64,000 nt of DNA from Paenibacillus sp. JNUCC-31 (GCF_014844075.1 NZ_CP062165.1:6448001-6512000); one strand, 5' to 3'; shown: positions 1 through 8,926, numbered from the stretch's first letter. Notes: generated from the letters alone by a model not told the origin. Translations and numbers: made by a program.

Positions 1-115
1 CATTTGTTATGCAATTGCTTGAATGTTATCGACTAGGAACATTGCCCCTGCGTTAAGCGGGGGTGACCGTTGTATATTCTTTTCGTTTGTATAAAAAAAT
101 AGCCTCGAATGTGTA

Positions 116-145
116 TTGTGGATTTTACACAGCATAAGGTACAAT
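116..145 (+). promoter_or_regulatory. Putative sigma-A promoter of the first binding-lipoprotein gene
   Basis: TTGTGG at 116-121 and TACAAT at 140-145 are separated by 18 bases. They lie just upstream of a Fur box and about 90 bases before the start codon. Bases 1-115 hold no gene that I can support, only a GC-rich hairpin near 46-64 without a T tract. Confidence 0.45.
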
Positions 146-162
146 TCATCTAAGCATTGAGT

Positions 163-181
163 GAGAATGATAATCATTATT
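163..181. promoter_or_regulatory. Fur box upstream of the siderophore-binding lipoprotein
   Basis: The 19-base stretch GAGAATGATAATCATTATT matches the classical Fur box GATAATGATAATCATTATC at 17 of 19 positions. It sits downstream of the likely -10 element, where bound Fur-Fe(II) would block transcription. This implies induction under iron limitation. Confidence 0.85.
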
Positions 182-236
182 TATAAAGGGAGTTCTCACC
201 AATACAACAACAGATTACATAGGGGTGAAGGGTACC

Positions 237-1235
237 ATGGTAAGATTCAGTAAAGGGTTTAAAGGGTGGACGATCATATTGTTACTCATGGTTGTAGTTA
301 TAACGGGCTGTAGTGCAAGTTCGGAGTCGAAGGTAGAGCAGGATCCTGCATCCGGGGCTGGAGCTTCAGGTGAAAATACATCTGAAACAACAGAAAAAGA
401 AGCAGAGACGCGTGTTGTTCAGGATGAATTCGGCGATGTGACGATCCCGGTGCATCCGCAGCGGATTGCTGGTATCTATGTGGAAGATTATCTCAAGGCT
501 CTTGATATCACGCCTGTAGTACAGTGGTATAATCCGATGTGGGGCGTACAGGAATATCTGGATCTGGATGTGCCACGGTTCGATTTGACCGGGAGTATTG
601 AAGCGTTGCTTCAATATGATCCGGATCTAATCATTGTGGATGGAGTGGATGCAGGGACATATGAGATGTACTCCAAGGTAGCACCGACGTATCGTTTGCC
701 TGAGGAAATTTTGCAGGATTCCAATCAGATCTTGACAACCATTGCCGATGTTGTCGGTAAACCGGAAAAGGGTGCAGAAGTTGTGGCTGAATTTGAAGGC
801 AAGATTGCAGATGCCAAGTCAAAGCTACAAGAAGCGATTGGAAATGAGACAGTAGCTGTTGTACGCCTGAATGTGACTGAGAAGACGTTAGCTTTGTTTG
901 GCGTGAAGAATCGTCTTGCAGGATTTATCTATTCAGATGTTGGATTAACACCTCATCCGTTGGCAGCTAACATGAAGGAATATCAGGAGTTACTGTCAGA
1001 AGAGGCGATTCCGGAGCTGGATGCAGACCACATTATTGTGTTCCCTTCCAATGGAAATTGGTCTTCCAAAGAGAACGAGGCGGCCATCAAAGTATTGGAC
1101 GGAAAGTTGTGGCAGTCGCTTCCGGCCGTTAAAAACAAACATGTGTACATGATGGAAAGATCACACTGGCAATCGGGAGCCGTCATAGCGAATTCAATGA
1201 AGATTGATGATCTCTTGCAAAAAATGACTCCATAA
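237..1235 (+). CDS. Iron-siderophore ABC transporter substrate-binding lipoprotein (FeuA/FepB type)
   Basis: This is a 332-residue extracytoplasmic solute-binding lipoprotein of the TroA-like (helical backbone) superfamily that captures ferric siderophores. A short basic N-terminus and hydrophobic segment end in the lipobox VITGC (Cys25), followed by a Ser/Glu-rich linker. The mature domain carries the family patterns PQRIAG, the YDPDLIIVDG strand-turn and a C-terminal WQSLPAVKNKHVY. I chose ATG 237 rather than GTG 225 because AGGGGTGA at 221-228 then sits at a normal distance. A strong Fur box precedes it. No permease or ATPase gene follows; the next gene is an AraC regulator whose sensor domain resembles this protein. 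It must therefore use a permease encoded elsewhere or work mainly as a ligand-presenting partner. The ligand is inferred, not shown. Confidence 0.88.
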   Translation: MVRFSKGFKGWTIILLLMVVVITGCSASSESKVEQDPASGAGASGENTSETTEKEAETRVVQDEFGDVTIPVHPQRIAGIYVEDYLKALDITPVVQWYNPMWGVQEYLDLDVPRFDLTGSIEALLQYDPDLIIVDGVDAGTYEMYSKVAPTYRLPEEILQDSNQILTTIADVVGKPEKGAEVVAEFEGKIADAKSKLQEAIGNETVAVVRLNVTEKTLALFGVKNRLAGFIYSDVGLTPHPLAANMKEYQELLSEEAIPELDADHIIVFPSNGNWSSKENEAAIKVLDGKLWQSLPAVKNKHVYMMERSHWQSGAVIANSMKIDDLLQKMTP

Positions 1236-1246
1236 GATAATCCTAT

Positions 1247-1286
1247 AAGAAAGTTCTTCCCATAGGGTTGAAGAGCTTTCTTTTTT
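1247..1286 (+). terminator. Rho-independent terminator after the binding-lipoprotein gene
   Basis: AAGAAAGTTCTTC (1247-1259) pairs with GAAGAGCTTTCTT (1270-1282) with a single G-T pair, and a run of six T follows. It separates the lipoprotein transcript from the regulator gene, so the two genes are probably transcribed separately. Confidence 0.85.
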
Positions 1287-1299
1287 CGTTTACACTATT

Positions 1300-1318
1300 T
1301 TAAATGATAATAATTCTC
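1300..1318. promoter_or_regulatory. Fur box upstream of the AraC-type regulator
   Basis: The core ATGATAAT (1304-1311) followed by ATTCTC gives about 14 of 19 matches to the Fur consensus, immediately before the ribosome binding site of the regulator. This indicates iron repression of the regulator itself. Confidence 0.65.
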
Positions 1319-1335
1319 AATTAAGGAAGATGAAC

Positions 1336-3000
1336 ATGTGGCCCACGATAAAACAATGGATTCCCAAGCCTTGGTTATGCTCACTTCGACATATAGAATA
1401 TGTAGATCGAAATAAGCCCAATGTAGCGAAACGGCTCGCATACCCGATGTCTGACTCACAATCCCTATTCGTTGTGACGTGTGGAAATGGTTCAATGGCC
1501 TGCTCGGACAGGGAAATCCGTATGGAAAAAGGAATGATTATATTTGTTCCCGTTGGAAAATCCATTGTAATTGAAGATTCTACTGGAACAGAAAATGAAT
1601 TGCAATTTTATAAACTGGATCTGACGGTGGCTGAGGTGAAAGAGGATACTTCGAACTGTATGAATAGGAGAGACACGACTGAGCACCATAGATTTCTTAA
1701 AGGGATAGATATCCAAGGATCATTATCTCTTATCGAGCTAAATTACAGTCCGTGGAGTTCCTGTTTGGAACCCTTGGCACAGATATTACGCCAACAGACA
1801 GCTTGTGATTGGCTGGAACAGTGGGAGGTACAACTACGCTTCCAGGAATGGTTCAGGATCTTGCTTCGGCAAAGTGATCCCGAGACCGAGGAACCGAATG
1901 ACCGCGTACGGCTTCAAAGTTCCATTCGTTATATTCACGAATACTATAATCAGGCCATAACGGTTGACGATTTAGCGGCTGATATCCGGCTAACCAGGGC
2001 CAGTTATACTCGGCAATTCAAAGAAAGTACGGGTAAGCTTCCGCTTGACTATGTGAATGCTGTTCGATTGGAACGCTCCAAACAGCTATTGCAACTAACG
2101 GATGATCGTCTGCATGATATTGCTCAGAATGTGGGATTTAATAACGAGTATTATTTCGGCCGTCGCTTTAAGCAGTATGCTGGCATTTCACCAGGATTGT
2201 ATCGGCGTCATCATCGTCAAGACGCGCGTGTATTTGCACCTTATCTGGAAGACTTCGTACTGGCCCTTGGAGTAAGGCCGATGTTGCAATATTCCCATCG
2301 TTCCTGGGGCAGACAACACTATTTGGGATTGGAAGATGTTCCTGAATTCGATGTTACTCAGTTGGATGCAGGGTTTAATGAGACGAATGTCCCCGAGTTT
2401 ATTATGCTGAACGGCGGATACGAACGCTGGAACTTGGAGCGGTTTGAACAAGTAGCACCTACGTTTTATGTGGATCATCAGGGTGAGGACTGGCGTTCTA
2501 TTTTGAAATCCACAGCGGATGTGCTGGGTAAAGTAAGCCGGGTGCAGGATGTAATAGGTGACTATGAGGAAAAGGCGCAGGAAGCCAAGAAACGATTGGC
2601 CCGTGTTATGCGTGGACAAACGGTTGCTTTTTTGCGAATTTCAGCATCGGAAATTATACTTTACGGAAACCAATATGGTTACGTGGGGCCAGTACTTTAT
2701 CAGGATCTCGGATTAACCCCGCATGTTCGAGTTCAGCAATGGGTGAGTCAAAACCGAAGAGTCGGCATTGGGCTAAAGCAGTTATGTCAGCTTGAGGCGG
2801 ATCATCTCTTTATTACATTTGACAAGGCGGATTCTGGCCATCCCGGAGAAGAGCGAAAGCTCTTGCAAAGAGATGAGTGGAAACGGATTCCAGCCGTGAA
2901 AAGCGGTCACGTATATGAGGTGGATTTTATGACTTGGATGAACTATGGTGTCCTATCTCATGGGAAAAAGATCGACGATATACTGCGGTTTATGGCTTGA
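1336..3000 (+). CDS. AraC-family regulator fused to a siderophore-binding domain (Btr/YbbB type)
   Basis: This 554-residue transcription activator has three parts. An N-terminal cupin-like segment covers roughly residues 1-170. The AraC/XylS double helix-turn-helix spans about 192-290, with IRLTRASYTRQFKESTG and the signature DIAQNVGFNNEYYFGRRFK. A C-terminal TroA-like periplasmic-binding domain covers about 300-554. In B. subtilis, Btr has the same layout and activates the feu iron-bacillibactin operon when its binding domain holds the ligand; that is family knowledge. The C-domain shares YLED, LG-x-RP, DVPEFD, GLTPH and a terminal PAVKSGHVYEVD with the lipoprotein encoded just upstream, so both probably bind the same class of ligand. 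ATG 1336 has better spacing to AAGGA (1323-1328) than ATG 1330. A Fur box overlaps the leader. Confidence 0.9.
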   Translation: MWPTIKQWIPKPWLCSLRHIEYVDRNKPNVAKRLAYPMSDSQSLFVVTCGNGSMACSDREIRMEKGMIIFVPVGKSIVIEDSTGTENELQFYKLDLTVAEVKEDTSNCMNRRDTTEHHRFLKGIDIQGSLSLIELNYSPWSSCLEPLAQILRQQTACDWLEQWEVQLRFQEWFRILLRQSDPETEEPNDRVRLQSSIRYIHEYYNQAITVDDLAADIRLTRASYTRQFKESTGKLPLDYVNAVRLERSKQLLQLTDDRLHDIAQNVGFNNEYYFGRRFKQYAGISPGLYRRHHRQDARVFAPYLEDFVLALGVRPMLQYSHRSWGRQHYLGLEDVPEFDVTQLDAGFNETNVPEFIMLNGGYERWNLERFEQVAPTFYVDHQGEDWRSILKSTADVLGKVSRVQDVIGDYEEKAQEAKKRLARVMRGQTVAFLRISASEIILYGNQYGYVGPVLYQDLGLTPHVRVQQWVSQNRRVGIGLKQLCQLEADHLFITFDKADSGHPGEERKLLQRDEWKRIPAVKSGHVYEVDFMTWMNYGVLSHGKKIDDILRFMA

Positions 3001-3146
3001 AGGATGAAAAGTTAAGAGTCATTCATTTTTATTAAAAATTACATTACCTGCAAAGGTACAATGAGATGATGTCTGAGAAATGTATTTTATTTTTTCATTT
3101 GCGTGTTTTTCATCAGCGGTGGCGTAATCCCTCAGCATGACAAAAC

Positions 3147-3172
3147 CCCCCGGTAAAACTCGGCCGGGGTGA
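3147..3172 (-). terminator. Terminator of the spore-surface-like gene (minus strand)
   Basis: Read on the minus strand, CCCCGG and CCGGGG form a GC-rich hairpin followed by GGTTTTG. It lies about 40 bases past the stop of the minus-strand gene ending at 3212. Confidence 0.55.
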
Positions 3173-3211
3173 TTAGCTGTACGCTTCAAACTTTGATTTT
3201 ACGATGGTCCC

Positions 3212-3643
3212 TTAATCTGAGTATGCAACAGCATTAAAGCTCTCAATACCTATTCGAGTCGCATCTGCTGTAGAAAAAAGATATAAGGTATAAACCAATT
3301 CATTTGATGGTGGAAGTGGGACATTAAAATCGGATGCATTAATGGTGACAACTTGTACAGCGTTCGGGTTTGCTTCAGAGACACTCACCGAATAGAGGGC
3401 GTAGGCAACAAGCGAATCAGCACCTCGTACAATAGAAAATGCAATCACGGAGTCAAATGGAGGAGTGGTAGGGAACGCGAGCTCAGCTATCCCTGATAAT
3501 TGTACACGTATGTTTCCATTTGCGTCAGTTGCATCAAGGCCAACCTCCCCGATTGCAACAGGGGTATTAGCGGGCAAGGGAATTGAGATTGTGTTACCAT
3601 AGCTTGCATTTTGAGAGGTTCGAGCATCCAGCAGTTTTGCCAT
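3212..3643 (-). CDS. Hypothetical small beta-rich protein, possibly spore or exosporium surface
   Basis: This 143-residue protein starts MAKLLDARTS. I do not recognise a named family with certainty. The chain lacks a signal peptide and is rich in Val, Ala, Ser, Asn and Thr in an alternating beta-strand pattern. It contains repeated phrases such as IPLPANTPVAIGEVGLD, ADSLVAYALYSV and NELVYTLYLFST, which resemble jelly-roll C-terminal domains of exosporium and collagen-like spore proteins. The start at 3643 was chosen because GGGGGT lies 9 bases upstream; longer readings begin in poor contexts. A CATANNNTA box typical of mother-cell sigma factors lies about 30 bases upstream. The gene is monocistronic with its own terminator. 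The spore-surface role is an inference from fold style and promoter only. Confidence 0.6.
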   Translation of the reverse strand: MAKLLDARTSQNASYGNTISIPLPANTPVAIGEVGLDATDANGNIRVQLSGIAELAFPTTPPFDSVIAFSIVRGADSLVAYALYSVSVSEANPNAVQVVTINASDFNVPLPPSNELVYTLYLFSTADATRIGIESFNAVAYSD

Positions 3644-3672
3644 AAAGAGCATACCCCCAATAGTTTTTGTGA

Positions 3673-3681
3673 TATGGTATG
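3673..3681 (-). promoter_or_regulatory. Sporulation-type -10 element (SigE/SigK-like)
   Basis: On the minus strand this reads CATACCATA, matching the mother-cell -10 consensus CATANNNTA. An AC dinucleotide lies 15 bases upstream, whereas the SigK spacing is usually 16-17, so the match is imperfect. The rest of 3644-3888 shows no gene. Confidence 0.35.
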
Positions 3682-3888
3682 CAGTTTTTTTGTAAGGTTC
3701 GTCCGCAGAATGGCAATTCATTTGATTGACTGGCACTTACTCCACGTATCGAATCCGGCTGCCGCATCGACAACATCAAATTAGTCGGTTGCTGAAAGGA
3801 ACCATGCTTGTGGAGCAAGGATCTGTTCAGACGGGACTTTGAACATGAAGAGTGGAACTAGGCAAGCATATTAACATGAAATATATAG

Positions 3889-3921
3889 AAAAAAGCCTGT
3901 TCACTACTGAACAGGCTTTTT
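3889..3921. terminator. Bidirectional terminator downstream of the VOC gene
   Basis: A perfect 14-base stem (AAAAAGCCTGTTCA with TGAACAGGCTTTTT) and a four-base loop has A and T runs on both sides. It lies about 35 bases beyond the stop of the minus-strand VOC gene. Confidence 0.9.
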
Positions 3922-3954
3922 AGAGTGGTATTAAGCTCAGCTGAACAAGAAGTT

Positions 3955-4332
3955 TTACTTTTTCTCCATGACAGCGAAGTAATTGTTCTCAGGATCTGCA
4001 AAGTTAAATACTCTTCCGCCAGGCATCGTTACAATCTCGCCGACGGTGACTTCTTTATCCGATAAGTGAGTGTAAAGTTGATCCAGGTTATCTGTGAAAA
4101 GCATAAGAGAAGGTGTGCCCAGATTCAATTCAGGGGACATTTTGGCGACAAATTCCTTGTCGTGCAGGATGATAGTGGTTTGGGCACCCTTCACAGGAGC
4201 AATCTCGATCCAGCGCATGCCATCCCCATTGACTTCGGAAACAACATGAAAACCTGCTTTTTCCGTCCAAAATTGAAGAGCCTTGTCCTGATCGTTTACA
4301 TACAACATAATTTGGCCGACTTGAGTAAACAT
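3955..4332 (-). CDS. VOC-superfamily (glyoxalase/bleomycin resistance-like) protein
   Basis: This 125-residue single-gene vicinal-oxygen-chelate protein contains two beta-alpha-beta-beta-beta modules. It opens with the hallmark strand VGQIMLYVNDQDKALQFWTE and ends with the metal-site strand GGRVFNFADPENNYFAVME, whose terminal Glu region is typical of family metal ligands. Members act as glyoxalase I, dioxygenases or drug-binding proteins; the sequence does not say which. The length equals a typical VOC monomer that dimerises to complete the active sites. AAGGAGTG precedes ATG 4332 at good spacing. It is flanked by a strong terminator and has no obvious operon partner. Confidence 0.85.
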   Translation of the reverse strand: MFTQVGQIMLYVNDQDKALQFWTEKAGFHVVSEVNGDGMRWIEIAPVKGAQTTIILHDKEFVAKMSPELNLGTPSLMLFTDNLDQLYTHLSDKEVTVGEIVTMPGGRVFNFADPENNYFAVMEKK

Positions 4333-4584
4333 TGATTTACACTCCTTATATACGTAATTGATCGTGGTTGAAGCAGTTATGGCTTTGGATGTAGCTTTTT
4401 AGATGGAGTCAAGCTATATATTACCATATATGAGCACCCGCCATACAACTTCAATTCAAGCACAAAAAGAGGGAAGCAAATGTCCTTGACTGCCGCATTG
4501 CGACATACCATTAGATAAAGGACAATTCAAGCGATCGAATTGCCTTTTAAGCACAGCCATGTAATGGCAGATGGGAGCGCTGTA

Positions 4585-6858
4585 ATGACAAAACGGGTAG
4601 TTCTATTGGAAGAAGGTACGGCAGAGATGAAAGGGCTGATAGGTAGTAAAGGGGCTGGACTTGCAGCGTTGCTACAGGCGGGTTGGCCCGTTCCGGCCGG
4701 GTTCATTGTAACAAAGGAAGGCTGTCGCGGCTTCTGTACCCGTCTTGCACATCTTTCAACTGAAGGAGCCCAAGAGATTAACAGCGCAATTCAGCATCTT
4801 GAGAAGCAATCCGGCAAATGTTTCGGCGATTCTTTAGAACCACTGCTGCTTTCCGTCCGGTCAAGTGAAACGTGTTCCCGTGATATGGCTTCCCATGCTT
4901 TGCTTCATGTTGGACTGAATGATGTAACGGTGGAGGGACTCGCCAGGCAAACGAATGATCGTCCGTATGCCCTTAATTGTTATCGAATGTTATTGGAGGA
5001 TTATGGTCAGCTGGTACACGACATTCCGTATGCCCTGTTTGAAGAAAAATGGGGAGACATCTCGATACTGGATGAAGCGAAGCTAGAATTCGCCATCGCG
5101 GAATATAAACACTTAATAGAAGAAAGAGGACATTATCCTTTCCCCCAGGATGTGCAGTTACAGTTAAAAGAAGCGATGCGAGTAGTTTCTGAGTCACAGC
5201 GTGTCCTACGCGCCAACTCCCAACAAGAGCTTCTTCGCAAATCTTCTCATTTCTCCGAAGAAACTCAAGGAGCAGCTGTTCTTATACAGGTGATGGTTAA
5301 TGGCGAGCGTGGTGAACACAGCGGGATCGGCACTGTATATTCCCGTCATCCGGGTACCGGGGAACGAGGCATGACAGGTGATTATATTTCATCTGCTATT
5401 TCCGGGGGTTCGAATGAAGGACTGGATCGGTTGCGGAGAGGAGACCCTAAACTGTATGGTCTTCTGCAGGATGCTTGCAGTGATCTGGAGTCCCGCACGA
5501 AAGAGGTACAGGAAATCCAGTTTGTTGTGAATTCAGGGACCCTGTATCTTGTTGAAATCAGTCAAACGAGATTAACCTCACAGGCGACGCTGAGGAGTAC
5601 TGTAGATCTCGTGGATGAAGGGGTCCTCACCAAAGAGGATGCAATATTGCGTATACAGCCTTTTCATGTGAAGGAAATGCTGCAGGCCTCTTCAACTTTA
5701 TCACCGGAGCTGCAGCTTCTGCTCGAATGGGCTGATGAAATGAAGGGGCTTACAATCCTGTCGAATGTAGATCATCCCAAGGACGCCATGAAGGCACGCT
5801 TATTCGGGGCCGAGGGCATTGGATTGTGTCGGACAGAACAGCTGTTGTTGTCTGCTTCAAGATTTCCTTTTGTACAGAAAATGATTCTGGCAGACAGTGA
5901 AGCTGAGCGCAAACGAGGACTGGAACGTCTGCTGCCGATGCAACAGGCTGATTTTGAACAACTCTTCGAATCGATGGATGGTTATCCGGTAACAATTCGA
6001 TTGCTCGATCCACCGCTCCATGAGCTGCTGCCAGATATTGAAAGATTAAGAGAACAGCGTGAACAGTGGTCTCTCAGGAATGGGGAGGAGGAGAACACCG
6101 CCGAAGTGCAGGAGCTTGATCGTGTAATCCGCAGAGTGCTGGAATTGCATGAACAATATCCGTTGCTAGGACAACGGGATTGTCGACTGGGAACCGTGTT
6201 CCCGGAAGTATATGATATGCAGCTTGAAGCAATCTTCCGTGCAGCGGTGAAGGGCATTCGCCAAGGGCTGTGGGTGCGGCCCGAGATTATGATTCCTTTG
6301 GTGGGGCATGCCAATGAACTTCAGGATATGAGAGAGCTGGTGGATCATGTAGCGGACCAGGTACTTGGAGAGGAGAAGCGTCACTGTCTTTACAGAGTGG
6401 GTGCGCGAATAGAAGTTCCACGAGCAGCACTGACCGCAGCGCAGATCGCCCGTCATGCCGACTTCTTCTCATTTGGCACCGATGACCTGACACAGATGAC
6501 GTTTGGTTACAGTCGTCACAATACGGAGAAGTCATCCCTTCATTTTGCCGAGCAGCAACGCTTACTGCCCAGCAATCCATTTCAGGTACTGGATATTGAC
6601 GGAGTGGGGCAATTAGTGGAGATGGCCCTCGTTCAGGGCCGAGTTCGGAAACCGCATCTAAAAGCAGGCATCTGTGGTGAGAATGCAGCCGATCTGGCTT
6701 CCATTGCTTTTTGCCACCGTATTGGTCTGGATTATGTAAGCTGTCTGCCAGAACAAGTGCCGCTTGCCCGTATCGCTGCCGCACAGGCGGCAATCCTCGC
6801 CCAGAAGCAGGATCACTACAAAAACAGACAGGGCAGAAATATATCGACGATTGCGTAA
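4585..6858 (+). CDS. PPDK-like PEP-binding protein lacking the phosphohistidine domain
   Basis: This 757-residue relative of pyruvate phosphate dikinase begins with an ATP-grasp N-domain (GLIGSKGAGLAALL near residue 13, LLSVRSSE near 90) and ends with the PEP-utilising TIM barrel (GLCRTE near 413, TIRLLDPPLHE near 470, EVPRAALT near 608, GTDDLTQMTFGYSR near 631, GICGEN near 695). PPDK is normally about 870-880 residues. The whole swivelling domain with the GG-TSHAAVVAR phosphohistidine loop is absent: the chain passes directly from the N-domain into TILSNVDHP at about 395. By motif alignment, the ATP-grasp catalytic Glu, Gln and Arg of PPDK are replaced (EIQF for DIEF; LVEIS for LQTR). In the barrel, the Asn of GTND is Asp, while the two Arg, the Glu and the Cys are kept. 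It cannot carry out the PPDK reaction as known. ATG 4585 follows GGGAG at 7 bases, better than TTG 4540. Confidence 0.8.
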   Translation: MTKRVVLLEEGTAEMKGLIGSKGAGLAALLQAGWPVPAGFIVTKEGCRGFCTRLAHLSTEGAQEINSAIQHLEKQSGKCFGDSLEPLLLSVRSSETCSRDMASHALLHVGLNDVTVEGLARQTNDRPYALNCYRMLLEDYGQLVHDIPYALFEEKWGDISILDEAKLEFAIAEYKHLIEERGHYPFPQDVQLQLKEAMRVVSESQRVLRANSQQELLRKSSHFSEETQGAAVLIQVMVNGERGEHSGIGTVYSRHPGTGERGMTGDYISSAISGGSNEGLDRLRRGDPKLYGLLQDACSDLESRTKEVQEIQFVVNSGTLYLVEISQTRLTSQATLRSTVDLVDEGVLTKEDAILRIQPFHVKEMLQASSTLSPELQLLLEWADEMKGLTILSNVDHPKDAMKARLFGAEGIGLCRTEQLLLSASRFPFVQKMILADSEAERKRGLERLLPMQQADFEQLFESMDGYPVTIRLLDPPLHELLPDIERLREQREQWSLRNGEEENTAEVQELDRVIRRVLELHEQYPLLGQRDCRLGTVFPEVYDMQLEAIFRAAVKGIRQGLWVRPEIMIPLVGHANELQDMRELVDHVADQVLGEEKRHCLYRVGARIEVPRAALTAAQIARHADFFSFGTDDLTQMTFGYSRHNTEKSSLHFAEQQRLLPSNPFQVLDIDGVGQLVEMALVQGRVRKPHLKAGICGENAADLASIAFCHRIGLDYVSCLPEQVPLARIAAAQAAILAQKQDHYKNRQGRNISTIA

Positions 6859-6962
6859 CATTTCCATCTCCCCTCATGGAATAGAAACCTTAAAACTGTT
6901 ATACTGAAATATGCGTTTTGTAAAAGGAACGTAAAAATTTCAGATAAGGGTTGAAAGCGACC

Positions 6963-8900
6963 ATGTTTAATTCCAGAAATGAGCGGACCTCATCACGAAC
7001 CTTGTTTGTCGTGTTATTCATTCTTATGCTGCTGAAGCTGTCGCTTTTGCGGTATTTCTTTTTCCAGGGTCTGTCCGGCATAGGTTTTGTTACTGACGCA
7101 TTGGGGGCCCTGACAGTGGTATGCATCCTCGATCTGATCGTGCCAAAAGGCTGGAAGCGTCCAGTGTATGCAGGTTTTAATGTGTTGTTCTCCCTGGTAT
7201 TGTTCGCGGCGACACTCTATAACGTACATTTCAGTTCGGTTCCCACATATACGGCACTCAGTGAACTGGGCCAAGTCGCCCAAGTGAGGGGTAGTATCGG
7301 ACCATTGGTAAGACCTGAGCACTTCCTGTTTTTTGTGGATATCGTACTGGCTCTGCCGATATGGTTTATCTTGCGCAGTCGTCGTGCCTCAGCTCGTAAC
7401 AGCAGCTATAGCGACACTGGACTTCATTTTGGCAAAAGTCGGAGACGATATTGGGGGAAGTTGGGTGTAGCCCTTACGGCTGCATTTTGCATCGTGCTGT
7501 CAGGCAGCTTCATTGTCAAAGGGGAAACGATTGATAATGAACTCGTTCGCGCCGAAAATCTCGGTTTCCTGAATTATCAGGTGTCATCGGCGATTCTGAC
7601 GAGTAAAGAGAATGAAGCCATTGCGAATGGCAATATTAACGAAACCATCGACAAGATTAATCAACTGGTTAGCAAGTATCCGTATCAGGATAAATCGAGT
7701 CAGGGCACGTCTATCAAAACCAAATATTTTGGTCAGGCCAAAGGAAGCAATTTGATTGTCCTCCAACTGGAGTCATTTCAAAACTTCCCGATGAATGCTT
7801 CACTCGACGGTCAGGTATTAACCCCGGTTCTGAATGATCTGGCAAAAGAAAGCTATTATTTCTCTCATTTTTTCCAACAGATCGGACAGGGAAACACGTC
7901 GGATGCCGAGTTTATGTCGAACACATCCATCTATCCAACCGGCGTTGTGCCAATGTCAGCAGGGTATAGTGACCGTGATTTGCCAAGTCTTCCAAAATTG
8001 CTTGGGAAAGAAGGCTATGAGTCAGAAACGTTCCACGTCAATGACGTCACCTTCTGGAACCGGAACAAAATGTATCCGGCGCTTGGATTCAACCGGTACT
8101 TCGACAAGCCTAGCTTCGAGAATGATAAGTTCAATGATTTTGGACCATCGGATGAGGAATTATATCGTGTAGGTGTGGAAAAAATGGTCGCGCATCAGGC
8201 TGCGAATCAGCCGTTCTATGCTCAGTTCATTACGGCATCCAGCCATTCTCCGTTTACGGTTCCTGCGGACCGCGCGAGAATCACCATACCGGCCACAATC
8301 ACCAACACGTTGCTGCATGATTATCTGCAAGCGATCAATTATACAGATTATGCGGTAGGTCAGCTGATCAATGAACTCAAGGCAAACGGGTTATGGGATA
8401 ACACAACACTCGTTATATATGGTGACCATTTCGGTCTGCCGGCAAACGATGAGATTACTCAGCAGATCCAAACCAACCTCAATGTTCCTTATGACGGTAA
8501 TGTTAGTCGTTTCAACATCCCGCTGTTGATTCACACGCCGAAACAGACGAAAGGTCAAGTCATTGAACAGCCTGGAGGTCAGTTGGATATTCTGCCAACG
8601 GTGATGAACCTGATGGGGGTATCTTTGAAGGAAGAGAAATTCACAGCGTTTGGACACGATTTGCTTAACATGGACCACAATGCATTCGGTATTCGGTATT
8701 ACTTGCCGACAGGCTCATTTGTGAATAATGACATTATGTTTATTCCGGGTGCAGGCTTTGATGATGGAACAGCCTACTCGTTAAAAACGTATGAACCCGT
8801 CACGGATTTGGAGCCGTACCGTTCCGATTACGAGCACGTGCTCAGCTTGATGAAGCTGTCTGACGAGTATGTAAAGCTCCTGCCCAAGCGAGCACCATAA
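6963..8900 (+). CDS. Lipoteichoic acid synthase-type membrane sulfatase-fold protein
   Basis: This 645-residue polyglycerolphosphate synthase-type enzyme has five predicted N-terminal membrane helices (about residues 10-175) followed by an extracellular alkaline phosphatase/sulfatase-fold domain. Visible motifs are LQLESFQNFPM (metal-binding Glu), GQGNTSDAEFM with the catalytic Thr at about 312, FHVNDVTFWNR, and YGDHFGLP (metal-binding Asp-His). LtaS transfers glycerol-phosphate from phosphatidylglycerol onto the growing lipoteichoic acid chain outside the membrane. Bacilli often carry several paralogues (LtaS, YfnI, YqgS, YvgJ), and the sequence alone does not show whether this copy is the main polymerase or a primase. 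ATG 6963 has AAGGG 12 bases upstream; TTG 6951 abuts it and is less likely. The gene appears monocistronic. Confidence 0.88.
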   Translation: MFNSRNERTSSRTLFVVLFILMLLKLSLLRYFFFQGLSGIGFVTDALGALTVVCILDLIVPKGWKRPVYAGFNVLFSLVLFAATLYNVHFSSVPTYTALSELGQVAQVRGSIGPLVRPEHFLFFVDIVLALPIWFILRSRRASARNSSYSDTGLHFGKSRRRYWGKLGVALTAAFCIVLSGSFIVKGETIDNELVRAENLGFLNYQVSSAILTSKENEAIANGNINETIDKINQLVSKYPYQDKSSQGTSIKTKYFGQAKGSNLIVLQLESFQNFPMNASLDGQVLTPVLNDLAKESYYFSHFFQQIGQGNTSDAEFMSNTSIYPTGVVPMSAGYSDRDLPSLPKLLGKEGYESETFHVNDVTFWNRNKMYPALGFNRYFDKPSFENDKFNDFGPSDEELYRVGVEKMVAHQAANQPFYAQFITASSHSPFTVPADRARITIPATITNTLLHDYLQAINYTDYAVGQLINELKANGLWDNTTLVIYGDHFGLPANDEITQQIQTNLNVPYDGNVSRFNIPLLIHTPKQTKGQVIEQPGGQLDILPTVMNLMGVSLKEEKFTAFGHDLLNMDHNAFGIRYYLPTGSFVNNDIMFIPGAGFDDGTAYSLKTYEPVTDLEPYRSDYEHVLSLMKLSDEYVKLLPKRAP

Positions 8901-8926
8901 TTGAATTTTAATATGTATGAAACACC

